Part shown: piece by piece, positions 45,745 through 54,545 of the stretch | Numbering within the stretch: the first letter of the stretch is position 1 | Layout: each line of letters begins with the position of its first letter | Source of the DNA: Seramator thermalis | Lineage (GTDB): Bacteria; Bacteroidota; Bacteroidia; Bacteroidales; Dysgonomonadaceae | Assembly: GCF_004138125.1 (NCBI RefSeq) | Contig: NZ_RXHS01000004.1 | Span: 1-64,000, forward strand | Reading direction: 5' to 3' | Length of the DNA: 64,000 nt | The notes under the pieces: model-generated | What the model was told of the DNA's origin: nothing | What the model saw: the letters and a program-made list of their open reading frames with translations, nothing else | Databases searched by the model: none | Translations under genes and position numbers: made by a program

Positions 45745-46279
45745 ATACCAACAAATTCAACGATATCAAAATGGAAAAAGATCTTTCAAAAATTCTCAAA
45801 TTACATTTCCTGTTTTTGATGATTTTTCTCTCCGTTACGATGGAAGGACAAAATTTTGCGAAAAGGCCTAAAATAGAAATTCTGACCTCAGAATTTATTT
45901 TCGACCAAGCTCCTTTTTCCGAATGTCATGCTTCGACGCTATTGGAGACAGGAAAAAACAAAATTCTGTCGGCCTGGTTCGGAGGCACACGCGAAGGGAA
46001 TAATGATGTTTGTATTTATCTGGCGGAGAAAGATAAAAAAGGAAAATGGAGCACTCCCGTCAAGGTTGCCGACGGCATTGTCAACGACTCGTTGCAATAC
46101 CCCTGCTGGAATCCGGTTCTTTACAAAAAGTCCAATGGAAATATTGTTTTGTTTTATAAAATTGGGCCAAATCCTCGCCAATGGTGGGGAATGTATAAAA
46201 TTTCGTTCGATAACGGCAAAAAAGCCGGTCGAATCCGGTTAAATTACCGGACGGAATGCTCGGTCCGATCAAAAATAAA
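45741..46279 (+). pseudogene. truncated BNR/sialidase-like gene
   Basis: N-terminal part of a secreted sialidase-like (BNR) protein: a signal peptide (LKLHFLFLMIFLSVTMEGQ), then ECHASTLLETGKNKILSAWFGGTREG, characteristic of the family, and WWGMYKISFDNGK. Near 46222 the frame breaks: the reading SNPVKLPDGMLGPIKNK continues in a second frame to about 46279, and the rest of the gene (about half) is missing. Its start overlaps the permease stop (ATGA); ATG 45771 is an alternative start. It lies in the same decaying patch as the permease and 3.5 kb from no other sialic acid gene; the functional sialidase is at 30581. Confidence 0.8.
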
Positions 46280-46387
46280 ATGAATTTCGGCAAGATAGCG
46301 CCACCATCCAAATCATTTTGCGAACATAAACCCGTTTATTTCGTTATATCGTACGAAAAAAAATGAACATTTCTCAAAATTCAGTAT

Positions 46388-46930
46388 ATGAAAAATGCAT
46401 TGCTTATTGTTGATGTTCAAAACGATTTTTGTCCCGGTGGATCGCTGGCCGTCAGCGATGGCGACAAAATCGTTCCGATAATTAATCAAATCGAAGATAA
46501 ATTCGATTTCGTCATTTCGTCGCAAGACTGGCATCCGGCCGCAACAGTTCATTTTGAAAAATGGCCTCCACACTGCATTGCCGGGACCTTCGGTGCCGAC
46601 TTTCATCCCAATCTGATTACCGATAAAATCGATTTAAAATTATTAAAAGGTACCGGAAACAAAGATGACGGATATTCGGCTTTTGAAGCAACCAATGTTT
46701 CGCTGATCGATTATCTGCACGAAAATCAAATACAGGATCTGTATGTTTGCGGTCTGGCAACGGATTATTGTGTGAAAGCAACCGTTTTGGATGCGATCGA
46801 AAACGGATTTCATACCTATGTCATCACCGACGCCGTAGCGGCTGTAAATATCGAGAAGGGCGACGATAGAAAGGCATTGAATGAAATGTACCTCAAAGGA
46901 TGCACCCTGATAGAATCTGATGAAATCTGA
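46388..46930 (+). CDS. pncA: nicotinamidase
   Basis: Isochorismatase-fold hydrolase of 180 residues converting nicotinamide to nicotinate in NAD salvage. Catalytic residues are visible: D9 (IVDVQNDF), K87 (LLKGTG) and C128 (CGLATDYCVKAT). The metal site is D47, H49 and H55 (SQDWHPAATVHF), and HCIAGTFGADFHP is typical. It is separate from nadE, the final step of the same route. Intact despite following two pseudogenes. Confidence 0.94.
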   Translation: MKNALLIVDVQNDFCPGGSLAVSDGDKIVPIINQIEDKFDFVISSQDWHPAATVHFEKWPPHCIAGTFGADFHPNLITDKIDLKLLKGTGNKDDGYSAFEATNVSLIDYLHENQIQDLYVCGLATDYCVKATVLDAIENGFHTYVITDAVAAVNIEKGDDRKALNEMYLKGCTLIESDEI

Positions 46931-46931
46931 C

Positions 46932-47297
46932 TCAGCCCTTGAAAATAAAGTATACGGCAACAATCAGGAAAAAGAATCCGACCAGATGATTCGGTTTAAT
47001 ATGCGAATGAAATGCTACAACCGAAAATAGGGTGAAAACCACGAGTGTGATCACCTCTTGAAGTACCTTGAGCTGCACAAGCGAGAAGGGACCGCCATTC
47101 CCGATAAATCCGATTCTGTTGGCAGGAACCTGAAAGCAATATTCAAAAAATGCAATGCTCCAACTGAACACAATGATGCCAAATAACGAAAATTTGTTGA
47201 ACCACGCATATTGCGTCAGTTTCAGATGTCCATACCACGCAAAAGTCATAAACAGGTTTGAACAAACGAGTAATCCGATAGTAACCAATGCTTTCAT
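46932..47297 (-). CDS. DUF486 / DMT-family small membrane protein
   Basis: Four-helix membrane protein of 121 residues (MKALVTIGLLVCSNLFMTFAWYGHLKL...). It contains SWSIAFFEYCFQVPANRIGF and ends in a membrane segment (FFFLIVAVYFIFKG). The fold resembles half of a DMT transporter. Function unknown. A frame extending farther upstream exists but is not protein-like; ATG 47297 sits right after a good promoter. The stop is one base past that of the convergent pncA. Confidence 0.82.
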   Translation of the reverse strand: MKALVTIGLLVCSNLFMTFAWYGHLKLTQYAWFNKFSLFGIIVFSWSIAFFEYCFQVPANRIGFIGNGGPFSLVQLKVLQEVITLVVFTLFSVVAFHSHIKPNHLVGFFFLIVAVYFIFKG

Positions 47298-47301
47298 AGA
47301 A

Positions 47302-47330
47302 CAAAAATATTGTAAGTTTTTTTGAAACAA
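47302..47330 (-). promoter_or_regulatory. promoter of the DUF486 gene, almost leaderless
   Basis: On the minus strand TTG (47330-47328), 18 bases, TATTTTTG (47309-47302). The predicted start site falls at or within a few bases of the ATG at 47297. Confidence 0.55.
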
Positions 47331-47422
47331 AATTACGGATAAAATACCGGTGAAGCGTAAAACAGGCCATATCCGTCTGCTTTGCGCTCCACCGTTATCT
47401 ATTTCAATTCTTTTGATTTTTT

Positions 47423-48574
47423 CTAATCGCGTCCAAACGAAATATCTCGATTTGGAATAGCCCCGATTCCGGGCAAATCGGTTGCAATGATTTTCCCGTT
47501 TTGTAATGTAGCCCCGTTGTAGCAATCGTTAGAAATGAGCAGCGCTCCGTCCAGATCGGCAAAATCGAGTCCCGACGAAAGTTGTGCAGCCGCCGAAATA
47601 GCACACGATGTTTCGGTCATGCACCCAATCATCACCTTCATGCCCAAAGCTTTCGCCAGATTTCGCATTTTCCATGCTTCATGCATGCCGGTACATTTCA
47701 TCAGCTTGATGTTGATACCGGAAAAAACACCTTTCGTCCGTTCCACATCGGCTAATCGCTGCACCGATTCGTCGGCAAAAATCGGAAGAGGACTATGCCG
47801 GGTCAACCAGGCTATATTATCGAAATCGGTCTTGGACATAGGCTGTTCGACCATCACCACGCCATGTTCCTTGAGCCAAAAAATCATATCAAGCGCCTGT
47901 TCGCGATCTTTCCACCCCTGATTGGCATCCACCGACAAAGGCAAATCCGTTACCGATCGAATGGCCTCGATCATTCGCTTATCGTCGGGCCCTCCCACCT
48001 TCACTTTCAGAATGTGAAAACGGCCAATCGCTTCGCGCGTTTTTTCGCGAACGACTTCGTCTGTGTCAATACCTATCGTAAAGGTTGTATCGGGAACATC
48101 CGCTTTATTGAGGCCATACATTTTGTACCACGAAGCGCCGATAATTTTTCCGACCAAATCGTGTAAAGCAATATCCACCGAAGCTTTGGCTGCCGTATTT
48201 TTCTCGGCAATTCCATCCACGTATTCAAGAATTTCCTCGATATGTGTCGGATCGTTAAACGCAGAAAAGTCTATTTTTTTCAGAAAATCGATCACCGACG
48301 CCTGTGTTTCGCCCAAATATTGAGGGAGGGATGCTTCGCCATAGCCTTCCAACCCTTCATATTCGATTTTGGTAAGTACAACCGGAGTAGTCGTACGCGA
48401 ATAGCCCGAAATGGTGAAGGTATGATTGAGTTGCAGGTTGTAGGGAGTCCAAGATAATTTCATTTTGTTTGATGAATGACGTTTGTTGCCCGGAAATGCA
48501 AACGAAGTCTTCGGAACAGCGAGCGTTGCTACCACAAGAGCCGAATTTCTGAGAAATTGACGTCTGTTTTGCAT
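47423..48574 (-). CDS. dipeptide epimerase (L-Ala-D/L-Glu epimerase type)
   Basis: Enolase-superfamily protein of 383 residues. An N-terminal twin-arginine-like signal is present (NRRQFLRNSALVVATLAVP). Conserved catalytic features include KVKVGG (acid/base Lys), SVDANQGW (metal Asp), VEQP (metal Glu), ADES (metal Asp), NIKLMKCTG (second Lys) and GCMTETS near the end. It would epimerise L-Ala-D-Glu from peptidoglycan into L-Ala-L-Glu for use as amino acids. It follows the NlpC/P60 gene by ten bases, which supports that role; other dipeptide specificities are possible. Confidence 0.88.
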   Translation of the reverse strand: MQNRRQFLRNSALVVATLAVPKTSFAFPGNKRHSSNKMKLSWTPYNLQLNHTFTISGYSRTTTPVVLTKIEYEGLEGYGEASLPQYLGETQASVIDFLKKIDFSAFNDPTHIEEILEYVDGIAEKNTAAKASVDIALHDLVGKIIGASWYKMYGLNKADVPDTTFTIGIDTDEVVREKTREAIGRFHILKVKVGGPDDKRMIEAIRSVTDLPLSVDANQGWKDREQALDMIFWLKEHGVVMVEQPMSKTDFDNIAWLTRHSPLPIFADESVQRLADVERTKGVFSGINIKLMKCTGMHEAWKMRNLAKALGMKVMIGCMTETSCAISAAAQLSSGLDFADLDGALLISNDCYNGATLQNGKIIATDLPGIGAIPNRDISFGRD

Positions 48575-48584
48575 CTATCTTGTT

Positions 48585-49775
48585 TTATCGATAAAATTCG
48601 TTGTGTAAAATTTCTTCAACACCTTCGGTGTTAATCTCGCCCAAAATACGTTTCGTGCGAAGATAACGATTGGTGTTGTATGCGTCGTATAGTGGATCAT
48701 TCGGATCGAAACTACTGATATGAACATAGTCGGAAGCATGAATAAACCGGTTGTTGCCGATATATATTCCCACATGAACCACACTTTCCGTCGGATTTTG
48801 TTCGTCACCGCGTCTGCCAAAAAAGACCAAATCGCCCGGTTCGGTTTTCGAAAAATCTCCGGCTGTATCCACAAGTTTTCCGTATCGTGCTTGCTGCGAG
48901 GCATCGCGAGCAAGAATGATTCCATGCATGAAATAAACCGATTTGACGAAGCCACTGCAATCAACGCTTTTGGCTGAGGTTCCTCCCCAAAGATATGGCA
49001 CTCCGACAAATTTTCGGACAGTGGCAACAATGCTTTCACCCGTCAACCGAATATTTTCGAGCCAATCCGGCACGGGAAGGACATCCGTTGCTGCGACCCA
49101 TGCCTTCCTTCCGTCAGGATAAGAAACATGATAGAAATTCGATCGCTTTTCGGTGAAAACGAGCATATCGCCGGCTACTAAATCCGAGACCGGTTGAGAA
49201 TCGACATCGGGATTCTCATGCGATTGCGTTGCCATCGCAGTAACAATCAACTTTGGCAAGGAAAAGTATTTACGGTGAACAGTATCGTCCATCGGTTGTA
49301 TCGATCCGTTTATCCATCCGATGTATAAATCGGGTGTCTGAATCAATTTCCAATCGCCTTTTGCATCAAAAATCCTTACGGGTGTCCCGAGCAAAGTCTG
49401 ACTCACTATCTCGGCTGCATGCGATGGTTGAGCCCGCATTGTCCCAACCGAATTATAAACAACTCCCCAAACTTCATTTCCCAATTTTTCCCGATCGGGA
49501 AGCAACCGAACGGCGAATTTCAGTTGTGGAAAACGTTCCGAAATACCTGATCTCAGTTCATTGTAAGCAAGATCATTCGATATTACTCCCTCTAAAAAGA
49601 TTTGGCCTTCACGTTCGGACAAGTTGATACGATAAATCTGCGTTCGAGAGTCAACGATATACTGTTTCTCTATCGAGTCAATCAACGCCTGTATGTCTTT
49701 ATTTTGAGCCACTGAAAGAGATAAAAATAGTTGGATAAACAACAACAAAACAAAATATTTCCGCATGATAATCAT
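48585..49775 (-). CDS. NlpC/P60 (C40) peptidase with SH3-like domains
   Basis: Exported protein of 396 residues, signal peptide about 1-23 (LFIQLFLSLSVAQ). An N-terminal domain is followed by SH3b-like segments (about 105-250) and the catalytic NlpC/P60 domain (about 260-380) with Cys in KSVDCSGFVKSVY and His in ESVVHVGIYIG. YkfC-type enzymes cleave gamma-D-Glu-diaminopimelate in muropeptides whose N-terminal L-Ala is free, giving L-Ala-D-Glu for the epimerase downstream. ATG 49766 is an alternative start nine bases in. Confidence 0.9.
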   Translation of the reverse strand: MIIMRKYFVLLLFIQLFLSLSVAQNKDIQALIDSIEKQYIVDSRTQIYRINLSEREGQIFLEGVISNDLAYNELRSGISERFPQLKFAVRLLPDREKLGNEVWGVVYNSVGTMRAQPSHAAEIVSQTLLGTPVRIFDAKGDWKLIQTPDLYIGWINGSIQPMDDTVHRKYFSLPKLIVTAMATQSHENPDVDSQPVSDLVAGDMLVFTEKRSNFYHVSYPDGRKAWVAATDVLPVPDWLENIRLTGESIVATVRKFVGVPYLWGGTSAKSVDCSGFVKSVYFMHGIILARDASQQARYGKLVDTAGDFSKTEPGDLVFFGRRGDEQNPTESVVHVGIYIGNNRFIHASDYVHISSFDPNDPLYDAYNTNRYLRTKRILGEINTEGVEEILHNEFYR

Positions 49776-50069
49776 AGTGCCGTCAAGAAATATTCCGAAA
49801 GTTACAATATTTTTCGATACAAACGTGTATTCGGGACGATTGCAGCCTCAATTTATGCAGGAAGTCTTCATTGGCTCCATGTGAAATCGTGTGGGTAGAT
49901 AAAAATCGAGGTTCACTCATGAATTACGGATAGCCGGCTTATTACTACAATTCCGTTCTTCCTTTTCCATTCCCATATCAATAAATCCGTACCTGCCATC
50001 TGATTTCAAATCGCTCAAGGAATGCTCTTTGAGTGTTGATAATTACCCTTTAGGGAAGGAGGTGTTGTG
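49776..50069. other. intergenic region upstream of the orphan ORF
   Basis: About 290 bases without a supported gene between the divergent NlpC/P60 gene and the orphan ORF. It contains a small hairpin candidate (CTCAA/TTTGAG, 50014-50033) and, at its end, the CCCTTTAGGG palindrome just before the Shine-Dalgarno AAGGAGGTG. Confidence 0.4.
50056..50064 (+). promoter_or_regulatory. perfect Shine-Dalgarno before the orphan ORF
   Basis: AAGGAGGTG is fully complementary to the 3' end of 16S rRNA, spaced five bases from ATG 50070. An upstream CCCTT could pair with part of it. Confidence 0.55.
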
Positions 50070-50378
50070 ATGGCTGCAACTTTTAAAGAGCTAGCGGACA
50101 ACTTTGTTGTTTACTACTGCAAAGCTTCAGGTCGTTCTGATTCGGCCATTATCCGTATAAATGCTTTTTACAGATGGAGACTCAATCGATTCCCGAACGA
50201 AGAGTTAACACCCTTGCCATTCACTAACACATCTTTCCGACTCGGCGTGTACCGGAACTTGCATCTTACCGGTAGTAATGTAGCCCGGCACACCAAAAAG
50301 CGAGCCCTTCATTTGGAGAGCTCGCTTAAATATGAAATAATCGTCTGCTTATGCACTATTATTGATTATCCGCTTTAG
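50070..50378 (+). CDS. orphan small ORF of unknown function
   Basis: A 102-residue frame ([20 protein letters not shown]...) that I do not recognise. It has no signal peptide or membrane segment; it is basic and aromatic-rich in the middle ([19 protein letters not shown]). Codon use looks protein-like for the first 80 codons. The end is odd: the frame crosses the pnp terminator (50295-50327) and its last 20 bases lie antisense to the pnp 3' end, so the true C-terminus may have been lost. The perfect Shine-Dalgarno is the best evidence for translation. It could also be a gene remnant. Confidence 0.4.
   Translation: MAATFKELADNFVVYYCKASGRSDSAIIRINAFYRWRLNRFPNEELTPLPFTNTSFRLGVYRNLHLTGSNVARHTKKRALHLESSLKYEIIVCLCTIIDYPL
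50295..50327 (-). terminator. pnp terminator
   Basis: AAGCGAGC (50298-50305) and GCTCGCTT (50320-50327) form the stem; on the minus strand the 3' arm runs into TTTTT. It lies about 30 bases beyond the pnp stop. Confidence 0.75.
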
Positions 50379-52494
50379 GTGGACGCGGAAGCAGTACTTT
50401 GTGAGACAATTTGAATTTTCCCGTACGAGAATCAATATCCATTAATTTCACACTGATTGTATCGCCTTCCTTGATGCCGGTATCTTCAACTTTTTCGAAG
50501 CGTCTCCAATCGATTTCAGAAATATGTAGCAATCCGTCCTTTCCGGGAAGAAATTCGCAGAACAATCCGTAAGGCATAACCGAACGTACTGTAGCTTGAT
50601 ATACTTCACCCACCTCGGGTACTGCAACAATCCCTTTAATCTTGCGCATAGCGGCATCAATAGACTCCTTGTTAGAAGCCGAAACTTCTACACGCCCTTT
50701 GCCATCTACTTCTTCGATAGCGATCACTGCTCCGGTCTCTTCCTGAATTCCTTGAATGATTTTTCCTCCGGGACCAATCACAGCTCCTATGAAATCTTTT
50801 GGGATAATAATCACTTCAATTCGCGGAGCATGAGGCTTGAGATCTGTGCGAGGCTCTGATATACACTCCATCATTTTGCTCATGATATGTTCGCGTCCGG
50901 CTTTTGCCTGAGCCAATGCTTTTTCAAGAATCTCATACGAGAGTCCGTCAACCTTGATATCCATTTGTGTAGCAGTAATACCGTCTTTGGTCCCGCACAC
51001 CTTGAAATCCATATCGCCCAAGTGGTCTTCGTCGCCGAGAATATCCGAAAGAATTGCATAATTTTGTCCCTTGTTTTCGGAGATAAGTCCCATAGCAATA
51101 CCGGCAACAGGTTTTTTTATTGCTACGCCTGCATCCATTAATGCAAGTGTTCCGGCACAAACGGTAGCCATCGACGATGACCCGTTGGATTCGAGAATAT
51201 CCGAAACCACGCGAACAACGTAGGGATAATCTTTCGGAATCATCCGTTTGAGTGCCCGATGAGCCAAATTTCCGTGTCCAATTTCACGACGTCCTGTCGC
51301 ACGCCAGGGGCGAGCTTCTCCTGTAGAAAAAGGCGGAAAATTATAATGAAGCAGAAAACGATCTGTCCCCTGCATCAACACTTCGTCGATAATTTTCTCG
51401 TCAAGTTTTGTGCCTAGCGTTACGGTTGTGAGCGATTGTGTTTCGCCACGGGTGAAAATTGCTGAACCATGAGGACCGGGCAAATAGTCAACCTCACACC
51501 AGATCGGACGTATCTCGGTAGTTGTCCGTCCATCCAGCCGTTTTCCCTCATCAAGTATACAGCGGCGCATAGCCTCTTTCTCGACTTCGTGGTAATAACG
51601 GGCTACCAAAGGAGCTTTTTCTTCACGTTGTTCCTCAGGAATAGTTTCCAAAAATTCCTGCTGAATCGCCTCGAAAGCCTCAGTACGTTGGTGTTTGTTG
51701 GGATTTTGCGATTTAGCAATGTCGTACGCTTTCCGATAACAGGCATCCCATACAGCTTTGCGAAGCTCATCGTCATTCACTTCGTGTGAATAGGTCCTTT
51801 TTACAGTTTTACCCACCATTTCCGTGAGTTCTATTTGCGCCTGACACTGTTTTTTGATTTCTTCGTGAGCAAATTTGATAGCATCCAACATTTCCGCCTC
51901 CGATACTTCGTTCATTTCTCCTTCCACCATCATAATGTTGTCGATGGTTGCACCAACCATGATGTCGATATCGGCATTTTCAAGTTGCTTGAATGTAGGG
52001 TTAATTACAAATTTCCCGTCGATGCGCGCTACACGAACTTCAGAAATGGGTCCGTTAAAGGGAATGTCCGAAACAGCAATGGCTGCAGAGGCGGCCAGTC
52101 CAGCCAATGCGTCGGGCATATCCTGCCCATCGGCCGAATAAAGAATAACATTTACAAATACGTCGGCATGGTAATCATCCGGGAATAAAGGTCTCAGAGC
52201 ACGATCGACCAAGCGACTGACAAGAATTTCCGAATCGGAAGGTCTTCCTTCTCGTTTCAAAAAACCGCCGGGATAGCGCCCAAAAGATGCGAATTTTTCT
52301 CTGTATTCAACTTGCAGAGGCATAAAGTCAGTTCCGGGGGTGGCATCTTTGGCAGCACAAACAGTTGCCAATAATACCGTATTGCCCATTCGCAAGGTTA
52401 CGGCGCCATCGGCTTGTTTGGCCAGTTTCCCCGTTTCGAGAGTAATCGTACGTCCGTCTGACAGTTCGATTCTCTTAACAATTGGATTCGTCAT
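50359..52494 (-). CDS. pnp: polyribonucleotide nucleotidyltransferase (PNPase)
   Basis: 3'-5' phosphorolytic exoribonuclease of 711 residues. Two RNase PH domains: the first starts about residue 5 and includes [28 protein letters not shown]; the second (about 315-540) has [14 protein letters not shown] and [15 protein letters not shown]. An all-alpha linker lies between them. A KH domain ([20 protein letters not shown], about 552-571) and an S1 domain ([20 protein letters not shown], about 620-639) complete the family order. It stands alone with its own terminator. Confidence 0.98.
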   Translation of the reverse strand: MTNPIVKRIELSDGRTITLETGKLAKQADGAVTLRMGNTVLLATVCAAKDATPGTDFMPLQVEYREKFASFGRYPGGFLKREGRPSDSEILVSRLVDRALRPLFPDDYHADVFVNVILYSADGQDMPDALAGLAASAAIAVSDIPFNGPISEVRVARIDGKFVINPTFKQLENADIDIMVGATIDNIMMVEGEMNEVSEAEMLDAIKFAHEEIKKQCQAQIELTEMVGKTVKRTYSHEVNDDELRKAVWDACYRKAYDIAKSQNPNKHQRTEAFEAIQQEFLETIPEEQREEKAPLVARYYHEVEKEAMRRCILDEGKRLDGRTTTEIRPIWCEVDYLPGPHGSAIFTRGETQSLTTVTLGTKLDEKIIDEVLMQGTDRFLLHYNFPPFSTGEARPWRATGRREIGHGNLAHRALKRMIPKDYPYVVRVVSDILESNGSSSMATVCAGTLALMDAGVAIKKPVAGIAMGLISENKGQNYAILSDILGDEDHLGDMDFKVCGTKDGITATQMDIKVDGLSYEILEKALAQAKAGREHIMSKMMECISEPRTDLKPHAPRIEVIIIPKDFIGAVIGPGGKIIQGIQEETGAVIAIEEVDGKGRVEVSASNKESIDAAMRKIKGIVAVPEVGEVYQATVRSVMPYGLFCEFLPGKDGLLHISEIDWRRFEKVEDTGIKEGDTISVKLMDIDSRTGKFKLSHKVLLPRPPKADNQ

Positions 52495-52536
52495 AAAAAT
52501 TTTTGATTGTTTTTTCTACATCTAATAAAAATCGTA

Positions 52537-52544
52537 CAAAGTTA
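52537..52544 (-). promoter_or_regulatory. -7 element of pnp
   Basis: Minus-strand TAACTTTG, full TAnnTTTG match, 43 bases before the pnp ATG. No convincing -33 element was found. Confidence 0.45.
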
Positions 52545-52669
52545 GCATAAAGTTTTTATTCCTGTGTAAGACAACGAAATAAAATATCAAAATTGTTGTT
52601 CAAAACAACCATGTTGCGTAACCATTCTATTTTTGAGAAGTTTGTTTTTCGTGGTCAAGAAAAAATCGT

Positions 52670-52677
52670 TAAGTTTG
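52670..52677 (+). promoter_or_regulatory. -7 element of the thioredoxin-like lipoprotein gene
   Basis: TAAGTTTG, a full match, 41 bases before the ATG. TTTG at 52641-52644 may be the -33 element but with a long 25-base spacer. Confidence 0.45.
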
Positions 52678-52717
52678 TACTGTCAATCAAAAACTATAAA
52701 TCATTTTCAATTTATTT

Positions 52718-53887
52718 ATGAAGAGAAATGCATTATATGCTTTTATTCTGATTTGTCTTGCGATCATTTTTGTCTCCGGTTGCCAATCGGGAGGGAAAAC
52801 TTTCAGAATAAAAGGAGAATTGTCTTCGGCAAAAGCCGGTGACACCATTTATCTCGAACATCGGGGATTGGCCGGTATCGAACGGCTTGATTCTGCCAAA
52901 ATCAACAAGAATGGATCATTTAAGTTTACCGTTAAGGCGCCCGAAAATCCCGAATTTTATCAATTACGATTGGGTCATCAATTAGCTCCTTTCGCGGTCG
53001 ATTCGGTTGAAACATTAGTGATAAAAGCAAATGCATCCGATTTGTATGGTACACTCAGCATTGAGAATTCACCCGTGAATGATCAATTGAAACAAATAGA
53101 CCAACAATATAATGCTACGGCCGCTAAAATAAGGGAATTGATGAAACAGCATCAAACCAAAATAATCGATGATGTTACTTACGTCAATCTGCTCGATTCG
53201 GCTCTGAATGAATATAAAACGTTTGCCACAAAAGTGATTTTGGGTAATCCGGCAAGCGCAGCAGCTTATTATGCTCTTTTTCAGAAAGTGGATGATTATC
53301 TGATCTTTGATCCCTATGACAAGAAGGACTATGCTATGTTTGGGGCAGTGGCTACTTCGTGGAAACAGTATTATCCCGAATCGGCGCGCACCGAGCATCT
53401 TTATAACTTTACGATGAATGCACTCCGAGCACGCCGACAAGAGGAAGAACGTCGAAAAATACTGGAAAATGTCCCGATAAAAACCGAATCGGCTCTTCCT
53501 GACATCGTTTTACCTGATGTAAATGGGAACAAGATTGCTCTTTCATCATTAAAGAACAAAGTAGTAGTGATAGATTTCACTGTATATAATTCGGATTTCT
53601 CTCCAAAACACAACATCGATTTAAATACGATTTATTCGAAGTACAAGAATCGTGGATTGGAGATATATCAAATTTCTTTTGATTCAGACGAACACTTTTG
53701 GAAAAATGCATCGCTCAGCATACCATGGATCGCCGTGCATGATTCTCAATCGGTATATTCTCAATTGCTTTCGATGTATAATGTACGAAATCTGCCTACT
53801 TCATTCATTCTCAATCGCGAAGGAAGCATCGTTGCTCGGGTGGAAGATATTACCAAACTCGAAAGCGAATTAAACAAAGTGCTGTAA
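52718..53887 (+). CDS. lipoprotein with DUF4369 and a cysteine-free thioredoxin fold
   Basis: Lipoprotein of 389 residues, lipobox VSGC with Cys22. An N-terminal DUF4369-like beta domain (FRIKGELSSAKAGDTIYLEH, about 29-48) and a helical middle (about 115-240) precede a thioredoxin/AhpC-TSA-like domain (about 255-389: PDIVLPDVNGNKIALSSLKNKVVVIDF ... NVRNLPTSFILNREGSIVA). Where relatives carry CxxC after the VVIDF strand the sequence reads TVYNSDFSPKHN, with no cysteine. Redox activity is therefore unlikely; it may be a binding or scaffold protein. Family members are abundant in Bacteroidetes envelopes. Confidence 0.85.
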   Translation: MKRNALYAFILICLAIIFVSGCQSGGKTFRIKGELSSAKAGDTIYLEHRGLAGIERLDSAKINKNGSFKFTVKAPENPEFYQLRLGHQLAPFAVDSVETLVIKANASDLYGTLSIENSPVNDQLKQIDQQYNATAAKIRELMKQHQTKIIDDVTYVNLLDSALNEYKTFATKVILGNPASAAAYYALFQKVDDYLIFDPYDKKDYAMFGAVATSWKQYYPESARTEHLYNFTMNALRARRQEEERRKILENVPIKTESALPDIVLPDVNGNKIALSSLKNKVVVIDFTVYNSDFSPKHNIDLNTIYSKYKNRGLEIYQISFDSDEHFWKNASLSIPWIAVHDSQSVYSQLLSMYNVRNLPTSFILNREGSIVARVEDITKLESELNKVL

Positions 53888-53905
53888 AATATATCGATAA
53901 AATTT

Positions 53906-53934
53906 TTTGTTAGGCAAAAAAAATCGTATCTTTG
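53906..53934 (+). promoter_or_regulatory. greA promoter
   Basis: TTTG at 53906-53909, a 17-base spacer, then TATCTTTG at 53927-53934. Transcription would start near 53938, leaving a leader of about 120 bases before greA. Confidence 0.7.
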
Positions 53935-53959
53935 CCCAACATACAATATGAAAGCAAAG

Positions 53960-53999
53960 GAGTTCCGGTCTTTTACGAGGATAGGCCGGAATTCTTTTT
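53960..53999 (+). terminator. attenuator-like hairpin in the greA leader
   Basis: GAGTTCCGG (53960-53968) pairs with CCGGAATTC (53986-53994) with one G-T, followed directly by TTTTT. The structure lies 25-60 bases after the predicted start and 61 bases before the greA ATG, so it could stop transcription early and release a short RNA. Confidence 0.6.
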
Positions 54000-54059
54000 C
54001 TTTCATTTTTTACGAACAAAAAAGAATATTATTAACGAACAAAAAAAGGAGACTTTACT

Positions 54060-54530
54060 ATGGCCGTTACTTATATGACCGAAGAAGGGTTTCGGAAGTT
54101 AAAGGAAGAATTGACTTACATGGAATCTGTGCAACGTCCCGAAATATCGCGACAAATAGCCGAAGCTCGCGACAAGGGTGATCTTTCGGAAAATGCCGAA
54201 TATGACGCTGCAAAGGAGGCTCAAGGAATGCTCGAAGCTAAAATAGCCCAACTCAAAGGGTTGATCGCTTCAGCTCGTCTCATCGATGAAGATTCTATAG
54301 GAACAGATTTTGTGCAAATCATGAATAAGGTTACTATCCGAAATCTAAAAACGAAAAAGGATATGACCTATACTCTCGTTTCTGAAAGCGAAGCCGATCT
54401 AAAAAACGGCAAAATAGCCGTCAATACGCCGATTGCACAAGGTTTGCTTGGCAAAAAAGTGGGCGACGTGGTCGAAATACAAGTACCTTCCGGGATGTTG
54501 ACATTCGAAATATTGGAAATCTCAATCTAA
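54060..54530 (+). CDS. greA: transcription elongation factor GreA
   Basis: Transcript-cleavage factor of 156 residues that rescues backtracked RNA polymerase. The N-terminal coiled coil carries the acidic tip residues D41 and E44 (DKGDLSENAEYDAAKE), and the C-terminal FKBP-like domain ends in VGDVVEIQVPSGMLTFEILE. A moderate site (AAAGGAGA) precedes the ATG. It is followed by the HIT gene after a few bases, in one transcription unit. Confidence 0.96.
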   Translation: MAVTYMTEEGFRKLKEELTYMESVQRPEISRQIAEARDKGDLSENAEYDAAKEAQGMLEAKIAQLKGLIASARLIDEDSIGTDFVQIMNKVTIRNLKTKKDMTYTLVSESEADLKNGKIAVNTPIAQGLLGKKVGDVVEIQVPSGMLTFEILEISI

Positions 54531-54545
54531 ACAATGCAGCAAGTC

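Noticed and set aside
53948-54181. 77-codon frame overlapping the greA leader and start
   Set aside because: It passes through the attenuator stem and then overlaps greA in another frame, with no protein-like features after the overlap.
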